Source of the DNA: Amaurobius ferox
Taxonomy: Eukaryota; Arthropoda; Arachnida; Araneae; Amaurobiidae
Assembly: GCA_951213105.1 (NCBI GenBank)
Contig: OX578152.1
Span: 72,615,180-72,679,179, forward strand
DNA: 64,000 bases
Reading direction: 5' to 3'
Under the pieces are notes generated by a model. The model saw nothing but the letters and a program-made list of their open reading frames with translations. It was not told the origin of the DNA and did no database searches. Below, piece by piece: positions 10,202 to 19,403 of this stretch. Position numbers and translations under genes: made by a program. Numbering within the stretch: the stretch's first letter is position 1; every line of letters starts with the position of its first letter.

Positions 10202-11077
10202 ATAAATGCCCCCCCTCCCCTTATTCAAATCATAAACTCATACCTCCAGCACCGTAATTTCCACGTACGGATCCTAAACACCCTTCCTTCTAAAAATCCT
10301 ATCAAAGCAGGTGTCCCTCAAGGCTCTATTCTTGCCCCCCTTCTTTTTAATATTTTCGTTAATGATACCCCCCGCGCACCCCACTCCACCCTCTGTATGT
10401 ACGCAGATGATACATGTATCATCTCCGCACATCGGAACGTTAATTATCTACATGCTAACCTCCAAAATCATATAGACCTACTTGAGACCTACTACAACCA
10501 ATGGAAGATAAAAATTAACCCCGTCAAATCGCAGGCCATCTTTTTCTCTTGGAAAAGATTCCCACCCCCTCCAATTGAAATCCACGATCAGCCAGTCTGC
10601 TTCGGCCGTTCTGCAAAATATTTAGGAGTGCACCTTGACAGCCGCCTCACCTTTAATGATCACATCAGCCATGTCACCAAAAAAGCCAAAAAACTTGCCG
10701 GCGCCATGAACCACCTCCTCTATTCAAAACATTTAGACCTCAAAAATAAAATCCTTCTTTTTAAAACTATTATCATCCCCCTCCTATTCTACGCATGCCC
10801 TGTCTGGGGCTTTGCCAGTAAGTCCAGTCTGAACAATATCCAAATTGAACAAAACCGCATACTTAGAACCATCAGAAGAGCTCCAAGGTATCTGCGAAAC
10901 GACGTAATAAGAAATGACTTTAATATTCCAACAATCAAACAAACCATCAAGAATATCTCTTCAAACTTTTTTCAAAACGTTCCTACCATCCAAAATGAGT
11001 TACTATTTACAATAACTGATTACGACCCTCGTCGGCAAAGAAAGCGTCCGCGAGCTGTCCTCTTCGAACCCCCTTAG
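10202..11077 (+). pseudogene. Reverse transcriptase of Jockey-like LINE, 5'-truncated
   Basis: Would copy the element's RNA at a nicked target. The frame is open from 10061, but the part before 10200 is Penelope-derived noncoding DNA, so the genuine protein starts near 10202 without its own methionine. Counting from 10061, motif GVPQGS is at residue 84, the LLFNIFVND region follows, and the catalytic YADD is at 114-117. Further on are the YLGVHLD motif near residue 187 and the thumb-like region to the stop at 11077. The fingers and the apurinic endonuclease domain are absent. The ~290 residues read without a stop, which suggests a fairly recent insertion. The clade (Jockey group) is inferred from motif style only. 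Confidence 0.8.
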
Positions 11078-11139
11078 GCCTTATAATTCCTTATGCCTTC
11101 CATTTCCTGCCCCTTAGTGTATCTGAACCTTTTAAAATT

Positions 11140-11142
<3 letters not shown>

Positions 11143-11170
<28 letters not shown>
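11143..11170. repeat. Poly-T run inside the LINE insertion
   Basis: A run of about 28 T between the reverse transcriptase stop and the second C-terminal tail. It may mark the junction of two element 3' ends. Confidence 0.9.
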
Positions 11171-11171
<1 letters not shown>

Positions 11172-11302
11172 TTAATTTTAAATATTTATTAAACGGGAGC
11201 TTTAAATCTAGCACTGTATCTTAATCCTTGTTCGCTCCTGCTCTCTTCCCCTTTTTCTTGCCGCCACTCTCACATAGTTGGCAGCACTAGCTTTGCTCCT
11301 CT

Positions 11303-11593
11303 TTGCATTTTTCTCATACCTGTGCAGCTCATGAATTTCAAGAATATCATACAAGAGTATACCATGCCGGAGGTTTAGGTCTTATCGACTCGGTACTCCA
11401 CTCAACAACCCACATTGCGTACGGACGGACGGACTTTCGAGCCCCCCAAATTAAAAAGCTAGGGCTTAAATTCTATAAAAATCTGCCATCTGTTCCAAAT
11501 GAACTGCTATTCAATCTGCATGACTATGATCATCGCAAGGCCAAATCACGTAAGAGACCCCGCGCGGTACTTAATATTGAAAATCGGAATTAG
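11303..11593 (+). pseudogene. C-terminal tail of a second Jockey-like reverse transcriptase
   Basis: The end of this 96-codon frame (VPNELLFNLHDYD...RKRPRAVL) parallels the end of the upstream frame (IQNELLFTITDYD...RKRPRAVL). It is therefore the last ~60 residues of a related but diverged LINE protein, lacking all catalytic motifs. Having two C-termini in one insertion implies a chimeric element, a tail duplication or a nested fragment. Confidence 0.65.
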
Positions 11594-11963
11594 GTAAGTC
11601 CCAATTTAAATAGTTGATATTTAATAAAAACTCGATCAATGTTTTCTAAAAAATGTTCTTAAACCTTAAACTGCCAAATTGCTAGGAAATCCTTAGATCT
11701 GCATCAACTTCCCAAAATTACTCAAACTCTAAATGTGCAACAAACTGCCACACCAGGAGCTAAGTCAAATAATAAAAACAGTAAATCAAAAACCTCGAAC
11801 CTCCAACTATGGGCAAATGAAATAATGTCACAGTATGAAGATAAGAACCACACCTAGAGATTGGAGATTAAAGGCGCTTCGCGCCTGGTGTTCTTTTCTG
11901 GACAAAACCCTTTCCTTTCGAGCCCATTCCTCTTTTAGACTTCGATTTGTTGGTTCTCCTGCA

Positions 11964-11994
11964 CTGACGAAGGGGAACCAGCGTATCCCCGAAA
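11964..11994 (+). ncRNA. Hammerhead-ribozyme-like core, forward strand
   Basis: CTGACGA (11964-11970), one A, stem GGGGA/TCCCC (11972-11976 with 11986-11990), then GAAA (11991-11994). It is the inverted partner of the motif at 9250. As there, no standard UH cleavage position could be assigned after GAAA. Confidence 0.4.
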
Positions 11995-12020
11995 CATATA
12001 TATGCTGCCTTATTGTGTTA

Positions 12021-12685
12021 TATATGCTCCATCCGTTGCTCAAGATTTTCTTATCCTTCGCACAAAGAGTATTGTACTTATTGGTATTCTGATCCATTCG
12101 GCTATACTGAGGTACACTGTACCTCAGTATTCGGCTTACAGTATTATTGGAAGTTTACTGTATAATATATTTCTGATGGAAATTGTTCTAAATATGTTTA
12201 AGTTTGTTCTAAATATGATTAAGAGGTTGCAAATGGTGCTTTTCCGTTAAAATTTCAAATTCGACCCGTTTCAAGAAAGCAATACTTCCTCTAAACTATA
12301 ATACGATACAGTAATAATTAACAAATTTACAAACTTCTTAAATAAGAGCTCACGTAAATATCCTATAAATGTATACAATATATTTATTCCCCGTCGCATT
12401 CGATATCAAAAGATTCTTTGCAACTTTCCATAATCCTTTGATGTTTGAAATACATGACATGTTTTTCGCCATCCTTCTATATCTGTTTAAATCTTTAGAA
12501 TGAGGTTTTACTTGAAGAGCCAAAACTCATTAAATGTGAAGTTTAGAACTAAATGGATTATGTGATTTGTGATGTACAACGAATACAGAAGGGCGCAAGA
12601 GATGTGTTAGAGGGCGAGGAGCTATGAACTGTGGTGACCATGTCACTGTGGTGTAAAACATTAAATATGTTGCATTTTTTGTTTT
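12021..12685. other. AT-rich stretch without recognisable feature
   Basis: A short palindrome 'gaggtacactgtacctc' near 12110 is the only structure seen; no coding or shared repeat was recognised. Confidence 0.4.
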
Positions 12686-13431
12686 TACTTTAACTGGTAA
12701 TGTATACGGAAAAGTATTGAAATTATGACGAAAATCGCAACTCGAGTTTCTGACGGTTCTACACATTTTGGGACCTCTATAATACGAAAATATCATTTTT
12801 AGCGTGCCGTTTGTGTGTGTCCAATCTAACTCAAAGACTAATTGACCAAATTTCACAGGTCAGTTACTTGTGGGTTACCCTGGTGCTGATTCGATTTTGG
12901 AACGATTCAAGATAAAAGAACCTTTATTTTTTTATTTTTTAATAATGGCTATCAAAGATCGTATGTATTCACTCTAGTTAAAAAAACTTACACAAAATTT
13001 GGTAGATAAGTAACTTGTGGGTTATTCTGGGGCTAATTAGATTTTGGTACGATTTTCGGGTAAAAAGAAGTTTTTCTTTGCAAAATGGCCTGTAAAAATC
13101 ATCAAAATCAAAAATAAAAGATTACATATGCTCAAATATATTAGTTAAATGCTTGTTTTATACGTAATTTTTTACCATAAAAATAATAAGATCAACTCCA
13201 TTACTCTAGGATTAGCGGTTCTCGAGATATTGTAGTTTTTTAGCATTTTTGCTATGTCACTTTTCAAAATACGCCCAGTTTTCCATCGACGGAAATTTAT
13301 GTAAAAGCGCACATTCAGTGCAATTTCAAATAAATGTTTTGTGCAATAAGACTCAATTTAATGAATTATTCAAGAAATATAAGAGGAAATAAGTTTAGTC
13401 TGTAGCGAAAGTCGTGTGCTGCTTATATCAA
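12686..13431 (-). repeat. Family B hairpin-terminated repeat
   Basis: Reverse copy of the ~750-bp repeat best seen at 16673. It starts with the 3'-terminal hairpin (here decayed: tactttaac...aaaagta). It continues through the 'actcgagttt' block, the short TG tract and the repeated 'accaaatttcac...gtgggt' lines, and ends with 'gtcgtgtgctgc' before a T run. Confidence 0.7.
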
Positions 13432-13434
13432 TTT

Positions 13435-13710
13435 TTTTAAATAGCTGCTAGAACTAATATTATTTATTTCACAAAAATACTAGATATTTCGTAGTTTATG
13501 TTATAAGACGGGGTGCAAAAACTTATGTAAAGTTAGATAAATATCAAATTTTTTAAATAGCTGATAAAACTAATATTTTTATTTCACAAAAATACTAGAT
13601 ATTTCGTAGTTTATGTTATAAGACGGGGTGAAAACACTTATGTAAAGTTAGATAAATATCAAATTTTTTAAATAGCTGATAAAACTAATATATTTATTTC
13701 ACAAAAATAA
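13435..13710. repeat. ~115-bp tandem repeat, 2.3 units
   Basis: Units start at 'atagctg' near 13441, 13557 and 13672 and contain 'ctagatatttcgtagtttat' and 'ttataagacggggtg'. The first two units are nearly identical. The array sits exactly between two reverse copies of family B. Confidence 0.85.
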
Positions 13711-13714
13711 AAGA

Positions 13715-14267
13715 TTTAGATTTTGGTATGATTCGGTATAAAAGCAAATGCTTTTTTTGGCGAAATGCCCATCAAAAATTACCTTTATTCACTCTAGCTG
13801 AAGAACTAATCGACCAAATTTCACAAAATTCAGTAGATAAATCACTTTCAGGTGAACCTGGTACTAATTAGACTTTGGTACGATTAAGAAAAAAGAACCT
13901 GCCTTTTTTGTGAAAAGGCCACAAAAATCGTTAAAATTAAATATAAAAGACTACGTATGTTCAAATGTATCAATTAAAGGCTTATTTTTTTTACGTAATT
14001 TTTGACGATAAAAGGAATAAGACCAACCCCATTACTCTCGGGCTAGCGGTTATTGAGATAGTTAAGTTTTTTTCCCATTTTTGCAAAATTACCTTTGAAA
14101 ATAAGTCCAGTTACCGAATGAAAACAAAAATTCAATTAAAATTGCAAATAAATGTAAAATAATTATGGCTGATATTTTTTACAATTAGGCTCAATTTAAT
14201 GAATTATTGAAGAAATAAAGAGGGCGTGAATGAGTCTTCAGGGAAAGTCATGCGCTGCCTACATCAT
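13715..14267 (-). repeat. Family B repeat, truncated copy
   Basis: Shows the family B interior ('ggtacgatt', 'ctctcgggctagcggtt', 'aataagtccagttaccgaatg') and the terminus 'cagggaaagtcatgcgctgcc' in reverse. The hairpin end is missing. The short open frames inside are not credible genes. Confidence 0.7.
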
Positions 14268-14274
14268 TTTTTTT

Positions 14275-15150
14275 AAATTATCACAGTACTACAGTAATTT
14301 ACTATACTTGAAAACTTCAAACTTCATGAAAATATAAATCGTCTGCATCTCTTTGTAAAATCACTCAATATTTCATTCATATCACTTATATTCCTAACTC
14401 CGGAGCTAAATAACGTTGCATTAAAAAAATTCAGCAACTCATTTTGCAATGGCTTGATTTATTTTCATTCTGCATACGTAAAAATTAGGCTTCGTTGTAA
14501 AAATAATCAGAGTTTAATGATCATTTAAAAACAAAAATATTGCATTTGCGTAGGCACGGAATTTAGATACGCAGATAATACGCAAAAATAAAGCAATTTC
14601 ACGACGAATGCAACACTAAATATAAATTTAAAAGATCCTTAAATACCACGATCTTTAAACACGGGAAAAATATGGATGTCATATTTTATTTTGAAATGAG
14701 TCACGTGATCTCTTCATATATTATGAGTGTGATTATTATTTCAATTTTTATTTAAAAAACTACTTAACATATTTTACTGAAAAAAAATTTCCACGTTTTA
14801 TGTGATAATTTGAATATTTTCTAAACTTTTCGAAGCAATTTGCGAATTTTAACTCCCCTTAAAATATGTTTGAAAATTTAGATCCCATAGGGTTCAATGC
14901 ATTTCATTCTTACAATCTGTTTAAATCCGAAACTAATTGGATGATATTATTCATTTTTATTTTCATATGTCCCACAGACTATCTTAACAACATACTAAAA
15001 TTTAATTTTGATCAAGTTATTATTATCAGGTATCGTGCGAACGGACAGAATGACCAAAGTCATAACCACTTTTCAGCTGTATTGGAAAGTGTTAAAAATA
15101 TCTTGTATGTAGACTACATCGGTGTTGCTAAAAAAATACATGCAGTGGTA
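14275..15150 (+). repeat. Family D dispersed repeat, copy 1
   Basis: About 870 bp resemble both arms of the large palindrome at 38-42 kb. Shared lines include 'gagtcacgtgatctcttcat', 'gatcccatagggttcaatgc', 'cccacagactatcttaacaa' and the end 'gtgttaaaaat'. The open frame at 14866 lies within the repeat and is not supported as a gene. Confidence 0.75.
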
Positions 15151-16290
15151 ATATTTGACAGATGATTAAAAAAACCTGAAATGAAAGAAAGAAAATGTTT
15201 ATTCTTTTTATATGGTCTGGTGATTAAAATGTTTATGTTTTATATGGTTAATTTATAAAGCTTCCGTAATTAACAACAGTTGACTCACATTACCGAATTT
15301 GAATTGCATTTACTTCAAGAGGCTAAAAAATAATTTAGTTACGTTAGTTTAGAGATTCGAATAACAATTAGATCCCGTTTGTTTGGAGGCTCACATATTG
15401 ATTTGGTTTATAACGCTCAAAGTTAGAAAACAGTCAGAAGAACATTAAGAGAGATAGAGAGAAGAACATTAAGCGAGACAGACAGAAGAACAGAAGTGGG
15501 ATCATACTAAAGTTACCCACCAAAAATGGGGGAAATTTAGTACAGCAGTTCTCCCATGATGATGAGATGAGCAGACAAACAGATGGATTTTTAATTTTAT
15601 TCATTTAGATAGCAAATCAACCCCTTAACAATACATAATAACTATATGCCCCCAAACAAAATAAAATTCTATACATTCTCTGAACTACACGTACATGTCC
15701 CACAAAAAGTAAAATTCGTTACATCTTGTATCATTAATATTAAATTAAAAATTCGAACGAAACGGCAGGGATTGTCCAAGAAGTGAAATCTCATTTACAG
15801 AGATATCAAATATCGCCAATTTGGTTACATTTCCTAAAAGTTACCACGGTGGCAATATTGTCGTCAAATGTGATGAAAGTATTGCCAAATTTGTCGTCAA
15901 GTGAGACAAATGGGCAGAAATAAGGGATTTTCTTATATAATATTAAAGTTAAAGGAACTAATATGTCAAGAGGCAATTCGTGATAATTACCATAAGCAGA
16001 GTGAGCAAATGATGGGAGTTGCAATTATTTATGGATTCATTTCCTTTACCTTATCAAAATTTCATATAATTTTTAAATAGCTTTTATCACACCTTAACAT
16101 CACTTTTCTACTTGAGAAATAAGTTTCATCTTCGTCTATGTGTAAATCAATTTTAATGTGTTTTGAAAACTATTGGCCCATACAATCCCATAAGAAATTA
16201 AACAAACTGAAAATCCTAAAAATTATTTTCAGTTACAGATGAAAAAGTATTATTAAGGAAATATCGACAAGGTTTAATTGTGAAATGCGG
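15150..16290. other. Stretch without recognisable feature
   Basis: Contains a small duplication 'agaagaacattaag' near 15440-15470. No coding signal, RNA gene or repeat shared with the window was recognised. Confidence 0.4.
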
Positions 16291-16304
16291 GACCAACACG
16301 CATT

Positions 16305-16577
16305 CAGGCTCCTTTATACGCAGGCTGACGCAACCGCCATTTTGATTCCAACCTGTCCAGTCTGTTATCGTCTGCCTGTGATATTTCCATGGCGCGCGCA
16401 TGTTATATGGGCTGATATTTGATACGCAATTTAGTCGTAAAATAGATGCTTCTCTTTTCAAGTAACCCATTTTTCGAGTAACCAGAGAAAGTAACTCATT
16501 TTTCGCCATGTACAGTTATCACTTTAACTGGGAGTCGAGATGGCCGCTGTTGACCTGCCTGTATATTTAGGAACCTG
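16305..16577. mobile_element. 273-bp MITE with ~45-bp inverted ends and 10-bp TSD
   Basis: The left end CAGGCTCCTTTATACGCAGG pairs with the right end read in reverse (CAGGTTCCTAAATATACAGG). The similarity extends about 45 bp, through 'ccgccattttgattcc'/'cggccatctcgactcc'. The flanks aacacgcatt (16295-16304) and aacacgcaat (16578-16587) form a 10-bp target duplication with one mismatch. The length of the duplication fits Mutator-like elements better than hAT, although the CAGG start is hAT-like. A relative lies at 45212-45537. It encodes nothing; the reverse frame across it is incidental. Confidence 0.8.
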
Positions 16578-16672
16578 AACACGCAATAATAATGTATTTG
16601 GCCACGCCCTTTTTCCCCCTTTGGCGTTCTCTTACCCCATTGAAATAGTGTTTATTTGCAATAAATTAAAAA

Positions 16673-17427
16673 TCTGATGTGGGCAGCACATGACTTTCCC
16701 TGCGGACTTATATCCACATTTTCTTTATTTTAATTAAATTTATTTCACTTTTAATTCAATTTTCTTTCTCATTCGGTAACCGGACTTATTTTCAAAGGTG
16801 GCGTAGAGAAAATAGGAAAAACTAAAATATCTCGAGAACGGCTAGTCCTAGTGTAATGGGGTTGTTCTTATTCTTTTCTTCGTTAAAAATTACGTATTAA
16901 ACAAGCATTTAATGGATATATTTGAGCTTACGTAGTTCTTTAGTTTAGATTTTGACGATTTTTGCGGGCCATTTTGCAAAAAAAGGCGGTTATTTTTTTC
17001 CGAATCGTACCAAAATCTAATCAGCACCAGGGTGTCCCATTAGTGACTCATCTACTGAATTTTGTGAAATTCCGTCCATTAGTTTTTCAGTTACAGTGGA
17101 TACAAACTTTTGCGGGCCATTTCGCAAAAAAAAGGCGGGTTCTTTTATCCCGAATCCTACCCAAAACTAATCAGCACCAGACTCGCCCACAAGTGACTTA
17201 CCTACCAAATTTTGTGAAATTCGGTCCATTAGTTTTTTAATTAGAGTGGATACAAAATCTGCACAGACAGACACACAGACACACACACACACAGACGTCA
17301 CGCTAAAAAATTTTTTTTCGTATTCTAGAGGTCTCGAAACGTGTAGATCCGTCGAAAACTCGAGTTGCGATTTTCGACATGATTCCAATACTTTCCCTAT
17401 ACATTACCATGTATTGCAGGGAAAGTA
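16673..17427 (+). repeat. Family B hairpin-terminated repeat, best copy
   Basis: Begins TCTGATGTGGGCAGCACATG after an A run, continues with ACTTTCCCTG, and ends in a hairpin in which ACTTTCCCT...ATACAT faces ATGTAT...AGGGAAAGT. Inside are two ~150-bp near-copies of a 'cgggccatttTgcaaaaaaa...caccag...gtgactc...gtccattag' unit, a CA tract near 17270-17293, and a palindromic 'cgaaaactcgagttgcgattttcg'. There is no coding capacity. The architecture parallels family A despite a different interior. Confidence 0.8.
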
Positions 17428-17429
17428 AA

Positions 17430-17960
17430 AAGAGAGGTTTCTATATAAAATTTGAAGCATATCAATAAATAAAAATGAGAGGTTTGTATATAAAATTTGA
17501 AGCATATTATTTCCTTCCAAATAATTATTTCAGTAGATACTAAAGTAACGTAGAAAAATTACGAATATTGAAAAAATATTTCAGCCAGGATTTCGTATTA
17601 GCACTAATTCTATCATATCGAGTCAAATTTTTCAATTTACTCGCAACGAGTAAAAGGTATTTCACGGCAGTCATTTCAACATCAGCTTGATAAGAATTAT
17701 TTAATTGCATCCCAGAGAATGAGATTGCGAAAATTTTAAAAATAGGATTTTCCCCCACATTTAATAAGTACCAATAATATTTTAATGGTGTATTATATAT
17801 AAATAATGATTCTTAGTATATTATATATACTTAATCATGTGTCTAAATTCTTTGATCAAGAAAGCTATGCCGAAAAAATTGGCGCAGCCAGTCACAATAA
17901 GTAGAATAACTCGACATTTCAGCCTGATTATGGGAAAATCAACTGTGCAGGGTTGATAAA
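17430..17960. other. AT-rich stretch with a short duplication
   Basis: A ~40-bp line ('gagaggtttNtatataaaatttgaagcatat') is repeated at about 17433 and 17477 right after the family B end. Nothing else was recognised. Confidence 0.45.
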
Positions 17961-17982
17961 ATTACGATAGTAATATTTCATC

Positions 17983-18240
17983 GTGGCTGCTACGATCGAC
18001 ATAGCTGACGATACAATTGGATGCAGACGGTCCGAACAATACTATTGCTACTTTACTGCAGAGCTGTCCAGCTACGTTCCACGAGAACAGCACGCTTGTA
18101 AAATAATTAATTTGAACAAATTAAACTTATTTAATTATTCTACATTTCCAGAATTACGGCCCACAATAGTACTATTTTTAAAGTGGGAAATTCATAAACG
18201 TATCTGTTGGTTTTCCAAGTGCAGTAAATATCATCAATGA
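17983..18240 (+). CDS. Candidate coding exon or relic, unrecognised
   Basis: An 85-codon frame. Its first ~39 residues (ATIDIADDTIG...YCYFTAELSSYVPREQHAC) have balanced composition and fairly GC-rich codons, unlike the AT-biased second half. A GTAAAA donor-like sequence follows at about 18102, so only 17983-18101 may be coding. An acceptor-like AG lies just upstream near 17968. No family was recognised and no adjacent exon was found. It may be a host exon, a transposon relic or chance. Confidence 0.2.
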   Translation: MAATIDIADDTIGCRRSEQYYCYFTAELSSYVPREQHACKIINLNKLNLFNYSTFPELRPTIVLFLKWEIHKRICWFSKCSKYHQ

Positions 18241-18399
18241 ACTGTTTCACCTTCATTAGGGAACATCAACGCCAAATAACCCACAACTTCACTGACAGAA
18301 GAAAAACCAAATTGTACAGTAATTATGTTAGTATTTTTCCTTATCGGCTCAATTTGTAACTAAGAACCGTACCCAGCGCATCGTGTAGGTTAAGTTCAC

Positions 18400-19397
18400 T
18401 CTATATAAATAAAATTAAAGTTCTTTTTGTGGGTATGTGCCTTTGCCTCATCATCAAGTGAAGACATCTGCACCGAATTGCAGGAAATTTTGTGAGTAGC
18501 CGTTAAATAGCCTCACTTAAAATTTAATCTTTGCTTCGAGTTTCTAGGACCAGGGGCTATCCAGATATTAATAAAAAACAAACCCTTCATAGAGGTATTA
18601 TTATGCAAACAATATATTTTCTCAAATTTATTTGAAAGAAAAAAATTAACATCGTGTTGCTAAGCAACGGAATTAAACTCAATGAGTTTATACAGCAGAT
18701 TCATCTGAAAAAAATAAATTATATCATTTTGCTAAGCAACGGAATTAAACATAATAAGTTTATACAGCATATTCGTTAGGAAAACAAAATGTTGCTGAGG
18801 AACGGAACCTCCCAATGAGTTTATACAGCAGACGATTTTTATTAATTTATTTCTGATTTAAATAATAAACACATGCATATAAAAATATTTTATTGGAATT
18901 ACATTTTTGACTGACTGCATTATATCAATTACGGTTTTCGGGTTTAACTGTTAAGGGGATTAATGATATTTTCAGTTTCTTAAGTCATCTGTATTTTGGT
19001 AAAGATTTTTCAAACTCATATATTGAGTTCAGAAAATTTGTTAAAACAGAATAAAAATATATCTCCTAATACCATTTTATCGCCTTAATTTTGGCATATG
19101 TTGATCCAATTTCCAATATGTTGATGATGTTTCATCTTGGCATATATGTACTTATCAAATTTCATATTTTTGTACATATGTTCACGAATCGGATCAGGAT
19201 GTTTTATTCTTCAGATCTGCCTGTGAAGATAATTTTGTATAACTAGAACATAGATTCTTTAACTTCCTTTTAGAAAAATTAAATTAAATGGGATGTTTAG
19301 AATAACAATGTCATTTAGAATACTGTAGGAATTTACACATACTCGTGAATTTTACGTTTCTTTATATTGTATATGCGAAGAACGGGTTTACTGCTTG
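18400..19397 (+). mobile_element. Non-autonomous Helitron-like element
   Basis: Starts with the family 5' end TCTATATAAATAAAA and ends near 19397 with 'gcgaagaacggg...ctgcttg', a decayed form of the hairpin-CTAG terminus. Between them are three ~65-bp degenerate repeats, the 'atttttattaatttatttc' block, the 'atatcaattacgg' block and the 'cttcagatctgcctgtgaag' block. No Rep/helicase coding is present. It directly precedes the next element, so the termini are almost adjacent. Confidence 0.7.
18647..18835. repeat. Three tandem ~65-bp units with GTTGCTAAGCAAC palindrome
   Basis: The lines 'gttgctaagcaacggaatt' and 'gagtttatacagca' recur at about 18656, 18728 and 18791. The 13-base core GTTGCT-A-AGCAAC is a perfect inverted repeat. 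The same core, more diverged, appears in the other Helitron copies. Confidence 0.8.
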
Positions 19398-19403
19398 TCT
19401 ATA

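Larger units (their letters stand above)
10199..11925 (+). mobile_element. Truncated Jockey-like non-LTR retrotransposon, nested
   Basis: The insert separates two halves of a Penelope-derived arm that is continuous in its partner copy. The 14-mer TTCCTTTCGAGCCC stands at 10185-10198 and again at 11912-11925, a perfect target duplication. Inside are a reverse transcriptase fragment (10202-11077), a T run (11143-11170), and a second related C-terminal coding tail (11303-11593). The hairpin GGCGCTTCGCGCC lies near 11872, close to the 3' border. No poly-A tail is seen at the border. The 5' part of the element (ORF1, endonuclease, first reverse transcriptase motifs) is missing, as usual after incomplete reverse transcription. 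Confidence 0.8.
9228..12020. mobile_element. Penelope-like element terminal region, folded back
   Basis: A noncoding segment at 9228-9445 is repeated in inverted orientation at 10045-10198 and, beyond a later insertion, at 11926-12020. It carries 'ttggttct', 'cactgacgaaggggaacc', 'gcgtatccccgaaaca' and 'cggattggctgg'. The same segment follows a GIY-YIG endonuclease relic at 51560-51810, which identifies it as the noncoding terminal region of a Penelope-like retroelement. The interior at 9450-10040 has no recognised coding and holds a G-rich run at 9720-9737. A Jockey-like element splits the right arm. Confidence 0.7.
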
